Source of the DNA: JAZKHE01 sp040385525
GTDB lineage: Bacteria; Bacteroidota; Bacteroidia; UBA4408
Assembly: GCA_040385525.1 (NCBI GenBank)
Contig: JAZKHE010000011.1
Span: 248,001 to 312,000 of the forward strand
Length of the DNA stretch: 64,000 nt
Reading direction: 5' to 3'
This document shows positions 1-8,802 of this stretch, piece after piece. A program made the position numbers and the translations under genes. Each line of letters starts with the position of its first letter. The first letter of the stretch is position 1. The notes below the pieces were generated by a model. The model saw only the letters and a list, made by a program, of their open reading frames with translations, was not told the origin of the DNA and did no database searches.

Positions 1-1
1 T

Positions 2-205
2 GTAGCTTGTGGAAGATTAGATGGTTTTTTTGAATATGGTTTGCGTCCTTGGGATGTTGCTGCAGGAAGTTTTATTGTGCAGCAAGCTGGTGGAAAAAAC
101 TTTGATTTTAAAGGAAAAGACGACTTTTTGTTTGGAAAAGAAATTGTATCGTGCAACAGCACTATAGCAGCTGAAATGGAAGAGTTAATAAAAAAATATT
201 TTTAA
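2..205 (+). CDS. Inositol monophosphatase family protein, C-terminal fragment
   Basis: The gene enters from the left edge; only the last 67 residues are visible. They read VACGRLDGFFEYGLRPWDVAAG, broken here as the family signature WDVAAG, which in inositol monophosphatase/CysQ-type enzymes carries a metal-binding Asp near the C-terminus. This is followed by the usual glycine-containing tail (QQAGGKNFDF) and a short helix. The family removes phosphate from inositol phosphates or related sugars/nucleotides with Mg2+; the exact substrate cannot be told from this piece. It converges with the response-regulator gene, sharing 4 nt at the stop codons. Confidence 0.8.
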   Translation, partial: VACGRLDGFFEYGLRPWDVAAGSFIVQQAGGKNFDFKGKDDFLFGKEIVSCNSTIAAEMEELIKKYF

Positions 206-564
206 CCTACTAACTCTTTTATTTTAGAAATTAGTTCTTCTTGCGAAAAAGGTTTAAATAAAAAATGACTTACGCCTTTATCTTTTAAACTTGCAATGGT
301 TGCCGAATCTGAATTGCCTGTTGTTAAAATTACAGGAATTTTAATGTTTTCATTTTCCATTTGATTTAAAACATCAAGCCCCGTAACGTTAGTTTTTAAT
401 TTTAAATCTAATAAAATAACATCTGGCATTGTTGATTTAATTAATTCTAAAGCATTATCACCTTTATCGGTTTTTGCACAAACGCTGTAGTTATTTCTTT
501 GTAGCGTTTTTTCAATAAAAAGTGCAGTAATTGTTTCGTCTTCGGCTATAAATATTTTTTTCAC
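202..564 (-). CDS. Single-domain response regulator (CheY-like)
   Basis: A 120-residue stand-alone receiver domain with no output domain. The acidic pocket (AEDE near residue 8), the phosphoacceptor Asp in VILLDLKL (about residue 52), the conserved Thr in ILTTGNS and the Lys in FKPFS are all present, so it should accept phosphate. It starts with GTG overlapping the stop of the upstream histidine kinase by one base, so the two are translationally coupled and almost certainly form a cognate pair. With no DNA-binding domain it must act by protein contact or as a phosphorelay intermediate. Confidence 0.9.
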   Translation of the reverse strand: MKKIFIAEDETITALFIEKTLQRNNYSVCAKTDKGDNALELIKSTMPDVILLDLKLKTNVTGLDVLNQMENENIKIPVILTTGNSDSATIASLKDKGVSHFLFKPFSQEELISKIKELVG

Positions 565-2198
565 TAGTTTTTTGTATCAAGCGTTAAATAAAATGTTGTT
601 CCTTTTGTTGTTGTTATTTGTAATTCTGCATTTATTTGTGATGCTAATCTATGAATTAAATTTAAACCCAACGTGTTTGCATTTTCAAAATCAATAGATT
701 GTGGCAATCCAATTCCGTTATCGCTAAAATAAAAAACAAATTTATCTTTTTCTTCTTTTACTCCTAATTCAATTTTTCCGTTTTCTTTGCCAATAAACGC
801 GTATTTTAAAGCGTTGGTAAGTAACTCGTTAACTAATAATCCTAACGGAATTGCTGTATCTATTGTTAAAAAATGGGGTTGTTGTTCAATTACAAATTCA
901 ATTTTAGAAGCACTTTCTTTGTAACTGCTCGAAATGTGTTTGCAAAGTTTTACTACATAACTATTAAAATCAATAAACGATAAATCGTCTGACTGATACA
1001 ACAATTCGTGTACCAACGACATTGCTTTTACCCTGTTGTTTATATCATTAAAAATAGGATTTATTTTTTCGTCGTTTACATATAATTCTTGCAACTGCAA
1101 CAAACCAATAATTATTTGCATGTTGTTTTTTACGCGATGGTGAATTTCTTTTAAGAGTAATTCTTTTTCAATTAAATTTTGATTTAACTTTTTATCGTAC
1201 AAAACTTTTGCGGTTACATCTTTAGAGAAAACAGCAACATAACTTGTTTCGTTAGATATTTTAATGTGATAAACTGCGTTTTCTAAATAAACAGTATTGT
1301 CTAAAATTTCAATCTCATCAAACTCTACAAAGTTTTCGCCAGCAAAACATCTCTTGTAATTTTTTTTCCATTTTTCTTGGTAATTTTTCCAGCTTGGATA
1401 AAAAAGAGATTTAATTTCTGCTACATCATCAATTAGTTTGTAGCCATTAAAAACATCAATTCCAAAACCAGATTTATAACCAAACTGGAATAGATTATTA
1501 AATTTTACAAGACGATAATCTTTGTCAACTATCCAAATTAAATTGTTGTTTGTTTCAATAACTGCATTGGTAATTTCTTCTGACAACTTAGCTTGCCTAA
1601 GCGATTCTTGCATGCTTTTTTCTGTTGTATAAAACTGATAACTATAATACAACATACCTAAAACTAAGGCGAATAGTGTAGAAAAAGCATTGTATAAATA
1701 ATCGACTCTTAAATTTTCTGCTGTTTTAAAACGATTCATTCCTGTTAATTCGTAATCGTAAAACTCTAACAACGAGTAACATAAAATGATAAATAAAAGT
1801 GATATAATAATTTTTAATCGTTCTTGAAAACTAAAAATTAAAAAAGTAATCATAAACGGAATTAAAAAATTAAAGGCTATTCCCGACGCTCTATCTTGCA
1901 AATCGGCCATTAGCGTAATTACCAAAGTAGTTAATAGTAAATAACCAGCTCTAGAAAAATTATAGAATTTTTTATAATTAGCCCACAAATACAAAATGCA
2001 AACTAAGGAGTACGATGCAATTATAAGGCGATCTACAACAACATCGTTAGAGAAATTAAAAATAACTAACGGTAACTGAAAAATTACACCAACAAGTATT
2101 ATAAAGTTAGTTGCTCTAACTTGTCGAGCTAATAAAGAGTTGTCGCTTTGTTCAACACCAATGTTTAATAACCAAAAGTAAATCTCTTTAAGCTTCAT
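564..2198 (-). CDS. Membrane sensor histidine kinase, HisKA_2 type
   Basis: 544 residues. The N-terminal third (about 30-190) holds around six hydrophobic segments, followed by a short helix, a PAS-like region (about 205-335) and a kinase core. The phosphorylation motif EIHHRVKNNMQ (about residue 352) is that of the HisKA_2/HWE-related group. The ATPase boxes are seen as NELLTNALKYAF (N box), DNGIGLP (G1) and TLGLNLI (G2). There is no obvious extracytoplasmic sensor, so the signal may be sensed in the membrane or by PAS. It overlaps the upstream symporter gene by 11 nt and the downstream response regulator by 1 nt, suggesting that the symporter may feed the sensor, an inference only. Confidence 0.88.
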   Translation of the reverse strand: MKLKEIYFWLLNIGVEQSDNSLLARQVRATNFIILVGVIFQLPLVIFNFSNDVVVDRLIIASYSLVCILYLWANYKKFYNFSRAGYLLLTTLVITLMADLQDRASGIAFNFLIPFMITFLIFSFQERLKIIISLLFIILCYSLLEFYDYELTGMNRFKTAENLRVDYLYNAFSTLFALVLGMLYYSYQFYTTEKSMQESLRQAKLSEEITNAVIETNNNLIWIVDKDYRLVKFNNLFQFGYKSGFGIDVFNGYKLIDDVAEIKSLFYPSWKNYQEKWKKNYKRCFAGENFVEFDEIEILDNTVYLENAVYHIKISNETSYVAVFSKDVTAKVLYDKKLNQNLIEKELLLKEIHHRVKNNMQIIIGLLQLQELYVNDEKINPIFNDINNRVKAMSLVHELLYQSDDLSFIDFNSYVVKLCKHISSSYKESASKIEFVIEQQPHFLTIDTAIPLGLLVNELLTNALKYAFIGKENGKIELGVKEEKDKFVFYFSDNGIGLPQSIDFENANTLGLNLIHRLASQINAELQITTTKGTTFYLTLDTKN

Positions 2199-3657
2199 TT
2201 TTTCTCTTAATCAAATACAAACCTACAAACGTAAAAAAGCCATTTACTACCAAAAGCTCATAACTAAATTTATAACCATTAAACCACGTTACAGAATTTT
2301 CATTCAACACATAACTTAAAAGTGGAGTAATTACGCAAACTACGGGTACCCATTTATCTTTTACATTTATTTTGGTAAATAATCCAAAGCTAAACAATCC
2401 TAATAACGGTCCGTAGGTATAAGCAGCTACACTAAAAATTGCATCTAAAATAAATGTTTTGTTTAAATACTTACATAGTAAAATGGTTATAAACAATAAT
2501 ACAGCAAAACCAATGTGTGTGTAATGACGTTGCTTTACTTTTAATTTTTCGTCAGTTTTGTTTTCAAAGCCTAAAAAATCAATACAAAACGAAGTTGTTA
2601 ATGTTGTTAAAACAGAATCAGCACTCGAAAAAGTAGCAGCAGTTAAGCCCACAATAAAAACAAACGAGGCAAAAACGCCTAAATGTTCAATGGCCAACAT
2701 AGGGAAAATTGTATCTGTTGCTGGCTTACCTGTTATTGCATTTACTGGTATTTCAATTCCTTTTTGTTGCATGTACATAAACAACAAAGCACCCAACGAA
2801 ACAAAAAATAAATTTACAATTACCAAAACACCACTAAATGCATAAATATTTTTTTGCGCATCTTTTAACGAAGGGCAACTTAAATTTTTTTGCATCATGT
2901 TTTGATCTAAGCCAGTCATAACAATGGCTACAAAAGCACCGCTCAAAAATTGTTTAACAAAAAAACTTTTTTCCTTCCAATCGAAAAAGAAAATTTTTGA
3001 ATAGGCACTGTTTTTAATCTCTGTAAATGCTTTGCCAACCGACCAATCTAACTGTGTTAAAATGGCGTAAATTGATAATACAACACCTAATAACAAAAGC
3101 AATGACTGAAAAGTATCAGTCCACACTAATGTTTTAATTCCGCCTTTGTAAGTGTACAATAAAATTAAAATAATAATAACCATAACGGTTACAAAAAACG
3201 GCACATTCCATTTATCGAAAACAAAATATTGCAAAACCCCCGCTGCCAAAAACAAACGAAGCGCTGCACCAATTAAACGAGAAATTAAAAAATAAAACGA
3301 ACCTGTTTTTTGTGTTGCTAAACCAAAGCGCTGGTTTAAATAACTATAAATAGATGTTAAATTGTATTTGTAATAAATGGGCAACAGAACTTTTGCAATA
3401 ATAAAATAGCCCAGCAAATAGCCTAACACCAATTGCATGTAAGAAAATTGCGCAGCGCCTACCGAACCTGGCAACGAAATAAAGGTAACGCCAGATAGCG
3501 AATCGCCAATCATACCAAAAGCTACAGCATACCACGGCGAAGCATTATTACCTAAAAAATACGAATTATTGTCTGCGTTTCTGGAGGTATACCAAGCTAT
3601 TGCCAGTAAAAACAGAAAATAAACAAGTATAGAAATTAGTATTAAACTCGGCGACAT
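2188..3657 (-). CDS. Sodium:solute symporter (SSS family)
   Basis: 489 residues with about 13 hydrophobic segments, the normal size and topology of the SSS family (LeuT fold). The region GMIGDSLSGVTF (about residues 48-60) and the stretch GLTAATFSSADS (about 339-350), which supplies the Na2-site serines, are typical. The substrate is not readable; related Bacteroidota proteins are annotated only as sodium:solute symporters. It is first gene of a leftward three-gene operon with a histidine kinase and response regulator, overlapping the kinase by 11 nt. A transporter next to a two-component pair could report substrate flux to the kinase. Confidence 0.9.
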   Translation of the reverse strand: MSPSLILISILVYFLFLLAIAWYTSRNADNNSYFLGNNASPWYAVAFGMIGDSLSGVTFISLPGSVGAAQFSYMQLVLGYLLGYFIIAKVLLPIYYKYNLTSIYSYLNQRFGLATQKTGSFYFLISRLIGAALRLFLAAGVLQYFVFDKWNVPFFVTVMVIIILILLYTYKGGIKTLVWTDTFQSLLLLLGVVLSIYAILTQLDWSVGKAFTEIKNSAYSKIFFFDWKEKSFFVKQFLSGAFVAIVMTGLDQNMMQKNLSCPSLKDAQKNIYAFSGVLVIVNLFFVSLGALLFMYMQQKGIEIPVNAITGKPATDTIFPMLAIEHLGVFASFVFIVGLTAATFSSADSVLTTLTTSFCIDFLGFENKTDEKLKVKQRHYTHIGFAVLLFITILLCKYLNKTFILDAIFSVAAYTYGPLLGLFSFGLFTKINVKDKWVPVVCVITPLLSYVLNENSVTWFNGYKFSYELLVVNGFFTFVGLYLIKRKNEA

Positions 3658-3742
3658 CTTAATGGTATGAGCAACAAAGTAACGAAAATTGTGTTAATAA
3701 TTATAGCATTGCTTTTTTAAAAATAGATAGTAAATTTACTGC

Positions 3743-4366
3743 ATGCATTATCCGTCAAAACTTTTAGAAGAAGCCGTTAATCAATTTAACCAATTGCCCG
3801 GTATCGGAAAAAAAACTGCCTTGCGCCTTGCTTTGCATTTGCTAAAAAAAGATACTAAAGAAGTTGAATTCTTTGGAAACACCTTTATAAATCTGCGAAG
3901 CAAAATACAATACTGCAACTCTTGCCACAATATTTCGGAAACTGCAGTTTGCAACATTTGCTCAAACACCAAACGCGACACCGAATTAATTTGTGTGGTA
4001 GAAGATATTAGAGATGTTTTAGCTATAGAAAACACAAGTCAGTTTAATGGTGTGTACCATGTTTTGGGCGGAATTATTTCGCCAATGGACGGCATTGGAC
4101 CAAAAGATTTAACCATAGATTCTTTAATTGAAAGAGTAAAATTACATTCAGTTCGGGAAATTATTTTAGCGCTAAGCACAACCATGGAAGGCGATACCAC
4201 TAATTTTTATATTTACAAAAAATTAAAAGATTTATCTGTAAATGTATCTACCATTGCTCGCGGAATTGCCGTTGGCGATGAACTTGAATATGCCGATGAA
4301 GTTACGCTGGGTCGTTCTATTTTACAGCGCACACCTTACGAAAAAACAATAAGTTCGGTTAGATAA
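3743..4366 (+). CDS. recR: Recombination protein RecR
   Basis: 207 residues, full length for RecR, which forms a ring clamp and with RecO loads RecA at gaps. In order: helix-hairpin-helix (FNQLPGIGKKTALRLALHLL, about 14-33), four-cysteine zinc finger (CNSC...CNIC, about 57-74), Toprim domain opening with ICVVEDIRDVLAIE (about 83), and the Walker-B-like C-terminal segment with RGIAVGDELEYAD. The TAAATTTA element about 10 nt before the ATG looks like a -7 box, implying a very short leader. Followed by a 375-nt gap carrying a palindromic repeat. Confidence 0.97.
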   Translation: MHYPSKLLEEAVNQFNQLPGIGKKTALRLALHLLKKDTKEVEFFGNTFINLRSKIQYCNSCHNISETAVCNICSNTKRDTELICVVEDIRDVLAIENTSQFNGVYHVLGGIISPMDGIGPKDLTIDSLIERVKLHSVREIILALSTTMEGDTTNFYIYKKLKDLSVNVSTIARGIAVGDELEYADEVTLGRSILQRTPYEKTISSVR

Positions 4367-4741
4367 TATTTCCAGAATAGCTTTAGTTAAAGTGAATTTC
4401 TTTCATTATTAGATTTTTTTTAACGACTGACCTTTGAAAAATAACACTATAAAATCAAATGAAATTTTTCGCGAGGGCGTTTTGTAAGTAATCAACGAGT
4501 GAGCTGATTAGAAAAGTGTGTGGAGCGAACGGCTTTGGTTACGTGAAAAAATCGATATGCAGATTTTTGTGTTATTTTTCAGCAGTCTTGATTTTTTGTT
4601 TCTTTTGTATCAAGACAAAAGAAAGTAATATTGCGAAACGATAATGTCCATTCATTACAAAATGTTATAACAGTAAGAAAATCAATGTTTTTGTTTTACG
4701 CATATACACGTTCAATTAATATTTTCTATTAAATTTACAAA
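4367..4741. other. Intergenic region with palindromic repeat R1 copy 1
   Basis: A gap of 375 nt with no credible gene. Most of it (4435-4630) is occupied by repeat R1 (separate entry). The last 25 nt before the downstream GTG contain TTAAATTTAC, a possible -7 promoter element giving an almost leaderless transcript. Confidence 0.7.
4435..4625. repeat. Palindromic intergenic repeat R1, copy 1
   Basis: Outer arms TGAAAAATAACAC (4435-4447) and GTGTTATTTTTCA (4569-4581) are perfect 13-bp inverted repeats. Next to the right arm lies a compact module with two overlapping, mutually exclusive stems: GTCTTGA (4585-4591) with TCAAGAC (4610-4616), and GTTTCTTTTGT (4598-4608) with ACAAAAGAAAG (4615-4625, one mismatch). 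The same module occurs at 25677-25724. Similar sequences are, from memory, frequent between genes in Bacteroidota. Confidence 0.75.
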
Positions 4742-6703
4742 GTGAAACTTTCTGTTGTAATTGTAAATTATAACGTTGCTTATTTTTTAGAGCAATGTTT
4801 GCATTCGGTTAGGCTTGCTGCTAAGCATTGCCCAACAGAAGTTTTTGTGGTCGACAACAATTCGGTTGACGATTCACTAAAAATGGTTCGCGAAAAATTT
4901 CCGGAAGTTACACTTATTGCCAATAAAGAAAACGTAGGTTTTTCTAAAGCCAATAACCAAGCCATACACATTGCCAAAGGCGATTATATTTTATTATTGA
5001 ATCCTGATACCATTGTGCAAGAAAATACTTTTAGCAAAGTGGTTGAGTTTATGGATAAAACTCCCGATGCTGGTGGTTTGGGAGTAAAAATGGTTGACGG
5101 AAAAGGAAACTTTTTACCAGAATCTAAACGTGGTTTACCAACACCAATGGTTGCCTTTTACAAAATTTTTGGTTTATCGTCGTTGTTTCCAAAATCTAAA
5201 GTGTTTAGCAAATATCATTTAGGTTATTTAGATAATGATAAAATTCATGCAATAGATGTGTTGGCAGGCGCATTTATGTTGTTACGAAAATCAGTAATTG
5301 ATAAAATTGGCGCCCTCGACGAAACATTTTTTATGTATGGCGAAGACATTGATTTATCTTACCGTATAACGCTTGCAGGCTATAAAAACTATTATTATCC
5401 CGAAACAAAAATTATACATTACAAAGGCGAAAGCACAAAAAAAAGCAGCGTAAATTATGTTTTTGTTTTTTATCAAGCCATGATAATTTTTGCAACAAAA
5501 CATTTTTCGAAACAAAATGCAAAAGTGTTTTCGTTTTTAATAAACATTGCCATTTATTTTAGAGCAGGCTTAGCCATAACAAGCCGATTCGCTAAAAAAG
5601 CAATTGTGCCATTTCTTGATTTTGCAGTTACTGCAACACTATTTTATTTTGTAATTAAATATTGGGAACACAGCTCATCGTTGCGAAGCGGCGGTAATTT
5701 TAGTGAAATTTTTTATTATTACATAGCTCCTGCCTACATTTCATTTTGGCTGTTGGGAGCCTATTTATCGGGCAGTTACGATACACCCAACAATTTTAAA
5801 GCCTTAGTAAAAGGCATAGGATTTGGCACCATTTTTATTTTATTAGCGTATTCGCTCTTGCCGGAAAACTTGCGTTTTTCGAGAGCCTTGGTGTTTTTAG
5901 GAAGCGCTTGTGCATTTGTTTCTTTTTTAGCAGTGCGATTAATTTTAAGTCAGTTAAAATTAAGTGCGTTTCAGTTTACTGAAAATGTTACCAAACGTTT
6001 TTTAGTGGTGGGTAGCGATGGCGAAGCCAAACGTGTTCAAAATTTATTATCGCAAACTGCAATAAAGCCAAGCTTTACAGGATTGGTTAGTTTAAACGAA
6101 AAAACTGAAAACACCGAAAGTTTAGGCAATTTTAATCAGCTAAACGAAATTTGTGAAATTTATAAAATTGACGAAATTATTTTTTGTGCGAAAGATTTAA
6201 GTGCACAACAAATTATAGATAGCATGATAAACCTCAGCAATTTTAAACTCGATTTTAAAATTGCACCGCCCGAAAGTTTATATTTAATTGGTAGTAATTC
6301 TATTGATACATCGGGCGATTTGTATGTAATAGATTTAAACAGTATTACGAAAAAAGAAAATAAACGCAACAAACGATTGTTTGATTTTGCAAGTGCTTTG
6401 CTGGTTTTAGTGTTATCGCCAATTTTATTTATTGTAAATAAATTTTCGTTGCAGTTTTTCAGCAATACCTTAAGCGTTATGTTGGGTACAAAATCGTGGG
6501 TAGGATTTAAAAACAAAAGCGAAAATAAAATTTACGATGCTTTGCCAAATATTAAAAAAGGCGTGTTAACTCCAGTTGATGGAATTAAAAAAAGTAATTT
6601 ACAAGCCAATACTATAAATAAAATAAATATGCTGTATGCCAAAGACTACAGCGTGTTTAACGACGCCAAAATTTTGTTTTTAAATTTGAATAGGCTGGGG
6701 TGA
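4742..6703 (+). CDS. Family 2 glycosyltransferase fused to a shortened polyprenyl-phosphate sugar transferase
   Basis: 653 residues, GTG start. Residues 1-240 are a GT-A/GT2 domain resembling rhamnosyltransferase WbbL: VVIVNYN (5-11), VVDNNS (36-41), metal-binding NPD (87-89), and GALDETFFMYGEDIDLSYR near 195-215. Residues 280-420 contain about four to five membrane segments, followed by a CoA-binding-3-like Rossmann region (RFLVVGSDGE, about 420). The end begins like a WcaJ/PglC-type sugar transferase (KRLFDFASALLVLVLSPILF, about 540) but jumps directly to C-terminal motifs (SWVGF, KKGVLTPVDG, LYAKDYSVFNDAKILF). The catalytic KFRSM segment and acidic pair of active enzymes are missing. It probably transfers a sugar at the inner membrane; the C-terminal half may only anchor it. 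Confidence 0.82.
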   Translation: MKLSVVIVNYNVAYFLEQCLHSVRLAAKHCPTEVFVVDNNSVDDSLKMVREKFPEVTLIANKENVGFSKANNQAIHIAKGDYILLLNPDTIVQENTFSKVVEFMDKTPDAGGLGVKMVDGKGNFLPESKRGLPTPMVAFYKIFGLSSLFPKSKVFSKYHLGYLDNDKIHAIDVLAGAFMLLRKSVIDKIGALDETFFMYGEDIDLSYRITLAGYKNYYYPETKIIHYKGESTKKSSVNYVFVFYQAMIIFATKHFSKQNAKVFSFLINIAIYFRAGLAITSRFAKKAIVPFLDFAVTATLFYFVIKYWEHSSSLRSGGNFSEIFYYYIAPAYISFWLLGAYLSGSYDTPNNFKALVKGIGFGTIFILLAYSLLPENLRFSRALVFLGSACAFVSFLAVRLILSQLKLSAFQFTENVTKRFLVVGSDGEAKRVQNLLSQTAIKPSFTGLVSLNEKTENTESLGNFNQLNEICEIYKIDEIIFCAKDLSAQQIIDSMINLSNFKLDFKIAPPESLYLIGSNSIDTSGDLYVIDLNSITKKENKRNKRLFDFASALLVLVLSPILFIVNKFSLQFFSNTLSVMLGTKSWVGFKNKSENKIYDALPNIKKGVLTPVDGIKKSNLQANTINKINMLYAKDYSVFNDAKILFLNLNRLG

Positions 6704-6768
6704 AAATAATATTATCAAATTTTAAGTAACACATTTGAAGAAACAACTTTAAATACTTCTTTAAAATA

Positions 6769-7422
6769 ATGAAAAAACTATTTATAATATTAACAATCTT
6801 CACTATCATTTCATGTTCTGAAAAAGAACCTAGTACTGAACCTGTTAAAAATGTTGTAGACAATACTATAAAAAGAAAATTTAGTAGAAACTATCCAAGT
6901 CAAAGACAAAAGTGGACTAAACATTTAGATTCAACTTTGGTATACTACATGGATTCAATTATAGCTACAGATAAACACGACTACATTATCAATCTTTACA
7001 CAACGTGCAGTAACGTAGTGCCTTGCGTAAATGAACTAATTTCATTACGATTTAATCTAAAGGATAGTTTATTAATTTCAAATGTTTGGACTTCTTCATT
7101 AATAATTAACGATACAACTTTTATGCCTTTTACGGCACAAAATATTAATTGGCATAATAAGTTTTACAACCCTGTTGACACAATTTTGAAAGATTTGCAA
7201 ATGTCAGATTGGTTGTTTGGTCAACCTCCTGAAATTGAAGTTGATGGTGGTGATGGATACATTATAATTCTTGAAGTTAAAACAGAATACAGTGAAAAAT
7301 ATATACTCAGATGGGCTCCTAATTGGGATAAAATGGATAAATTTTATCCGAAGCGTAAAGAACTAGTAAAACTAATAAATGATATAAAACGATTTAGTAT
7401 TGGAAATTATCCGTTACACTAA
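6769..7422 (+). CDS. Hypothetical lipoprotein
   Basis: 217 residues. The N-terminus MKKLFIILTIFTIISC is a lipoprotein signal with the cysteine at residue 16, followed by SEKEPSTEP, a typical flexible linker. The mature part is soluble, rich in Lys, Asp and aromatic residues, with two close cysteines (TTCSNVVPC, about 84-92). I recognise no family. It stands alone between the glycosyltransferase fusion and a repeat, and may be an accessory gene. Confidence 0.65.
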   Translation: MKKLFIILTIFTIISCSEKEPSTEPVKNVVDNTIKRKFSRNYPSQRQKWTKHLDSTLVYYMDSIIATDKHDYIINLYTTCSNVVPCVNELISLRFNLKDSLLISNVWTSSLIINDTTFMPFTAQNINWHNKFYNPVDTILKDLQMSDWLFGQPPEIEVDGGDGYIIILEVKTEYSEKYILRWAPNWDKMDKFYPKRKELVKLINDIKRFSIGNYPLH

Positions 7423-7443
7423 TGAGTTAAATATAATACGCTA

Positions 7444-7508
7444 GACTGCTTCGTGCCTCGCAGATAAAGAAGCAGCCTGCATCTTTGCGAGGAGGAACGA
7501 CGATGCAA
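7444..7508. repeat. Palindromic intergenic repeat R2
   Basis: A GC-rich island in AT-rich surroundings. CTGCTTC (7446-7452) pairs with GAAGCAG (7469-7475), and CCTCGCA (7456-7462) with TGCGAGG (7486-7492), so alternative folds are possible. The wording (TTCGTGCCTCGCA, TTTGCGAGGAGGAACGACG) matches a dispersed repeat I recall from many Bacteroidota genomes. Only one copy is seen here. Confidence 0.65.
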
Positions 7509-7571
7509 ACTAATGAGTTTAACAAAAAACCATTTTAATCAACTAATTCACTAATTCAACAAATCTCTAAT

Positions 7572-8666
7572 TTAAAGATACTTTTTCTCTAGTTCTTCAA
7601 TGCCTTTTCCGTTAATAAAATTTTTGCAGTAGCTTTCCACTTGCTCTGCATCATCAGTAAAAAACCCTAAGCCATTTAGTTTTTTTATTTTATTTTTTTC
7701 GCGCATAGATATTTGTCCATCTAACACAAAACCACACACCAAAATAAAACTACAAAGTTTTTTTATGGCATCGTTTTGCTGGTTTAAAACGCTTATGTAG
7801 TTGGGTGGACAAACATGTTGAGGCTTGATATTTATATTGTAAAACTCCAACACATTTTTAGATAAATAGTAATGGTTGTTATGAAAATCTCTTTTGTTCA
7901 TAGCCACAAATTGTAGCGTATCGTACACAATTTCTTTTTCGGTATCGCTTAAATTTAATGCAGGTAATTTTTGTTTTATTTCGTTTACTAAATTATTTCC
8001 CATAATTATCAAACGGGTTTCTTTTAGTACTTTATGAGTTGCATAAGCATTCCAAAATGCAAAAATAGGAATGCCCAACATATCTAAAACTTCGCGCACA
8101 GCGTATCTTCCAAGCACACGTTTTACAAAAATGCGAATAAGCAAATTGCTTAATGTTGCTTTTAACGTAAAAAATAAATTGAGTAAAAACACACTTTTGT
8201 TAGATAGCCCTTGGTACGGATTTATACCCAAACTCAAAATCTTTTTGTCTTTTTTTTCTTTTCCAATTCCTAAAATTGCACTCGATTTGGCTTCGTCTAA
8301 CTTATTGCTTTCGTTTATAAAACCAGTTGCCACAGCAATATAATGTGCGCTATAAATATTTAAAAAAGTAAGCAAAACAATTTCTAAAAAAACTAAAATC
8401 ATTCCGTAGCTAAACGATAAAAACGAAAACGGAAAATCAATATTTAAAAACGGAATTTTATAATTAACATCGCCAAAAAAATCAGAAAAATAATATTGTG
8501 GCAAATACAACAGCAAAACCATTGCCGCACCAATTAATGCAGAACCTAAAATGGCATTTCGTTCAATTTTACGAATGGCATTTATTTCTTGCTCCGACAA
8601 AACATACATTTTATCGTCGGCATTGGGTTTATGTATCGTTAGTTTTTTATAAAATGAGTTGTACAC
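7572..8666 (-). CDS. Hypothetical membrane protein with TerB-like tail
   Basis: 364 residues. Two hydrophobic segments lie at about 37-60 and 80-105 (ALIGAAMVLLLYLP; YGMILVFLEIVLLTFL), with further amphipathic or hydrophobic stretches around 155-205 (VFLLNLFFTLKATLSNLLIR; ILGRYAVREVLDMLGIPIFAFWNAY). The C-terminal ~100 residues are soluble and helical, with FVLDGQISMREKNKIKKLN resembling the acidic helix of TerB-like domains; this resemblance is weak. Function unknown. It is divergent from the E2 gene, sharing a 136-nt promoter region. Confidence 0.6.
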   Translation of the reverse strand: MYNSFYKKLTIHKPNADDKMYVLSEQEINAIRKIERNAILGSALIGAAMVLLLYLPQYYFSDFFGDVNYKIPFLNIDFPFSFLSFSYGMILVFLEIVLLTFLNIYSAHYIAVATGFINESNKLDEAKSSAILGIGKEKKDKKILSLGINPYQGLSNKSVFLLNLFFTLKATLSNLLIRIFVKRVLGRYAVREVLDMLGIPIFAFWNAYATHKVLKETRLIIMGNNLVNEIKQKLPALNLSDTEKEIVYDTLQFVAMNKRDFHNNHYYLSKNVLEFYNINIKPQHVCPPNYISVLNQQNDAIKKLCSFILVCGFVLDGQISMREKNKIKKLNGLGFFTDDAEQVESYCKNFINGKGIEELEKKYL

Positions 8667-8751
8667 GTCTTAAATTGCTATAATTACAGCAACAAATATA
8701 TAATTTACCATTATTAGTGCCTCAGTAAATTGATTAATTAATTTTTTACTT

Positions 8752-8759
8752 TATTTTTG
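8752..8759 (+). promoter_or_regulatory. Putative promoter -7 box of the E2 gene
   Basis: TATTTTTG matches the Bacteroidota -7 consensus TAnnTTTG, with TTG (8730-8732) 19 nt upstream at the -33 position. It lies 43 nt before the ATG. Confidence 0.5.
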
Positions 8760-8802
8760 TGCTCAAATTCACGCAAATTAGCAAACAATACCAATACATA
8801 CT

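Noticed and set aside
6160..6516. A 118-codon minus-strand frame
   Set aside because: Antisense to the fused glycosyltransferase; no promoter or motif.
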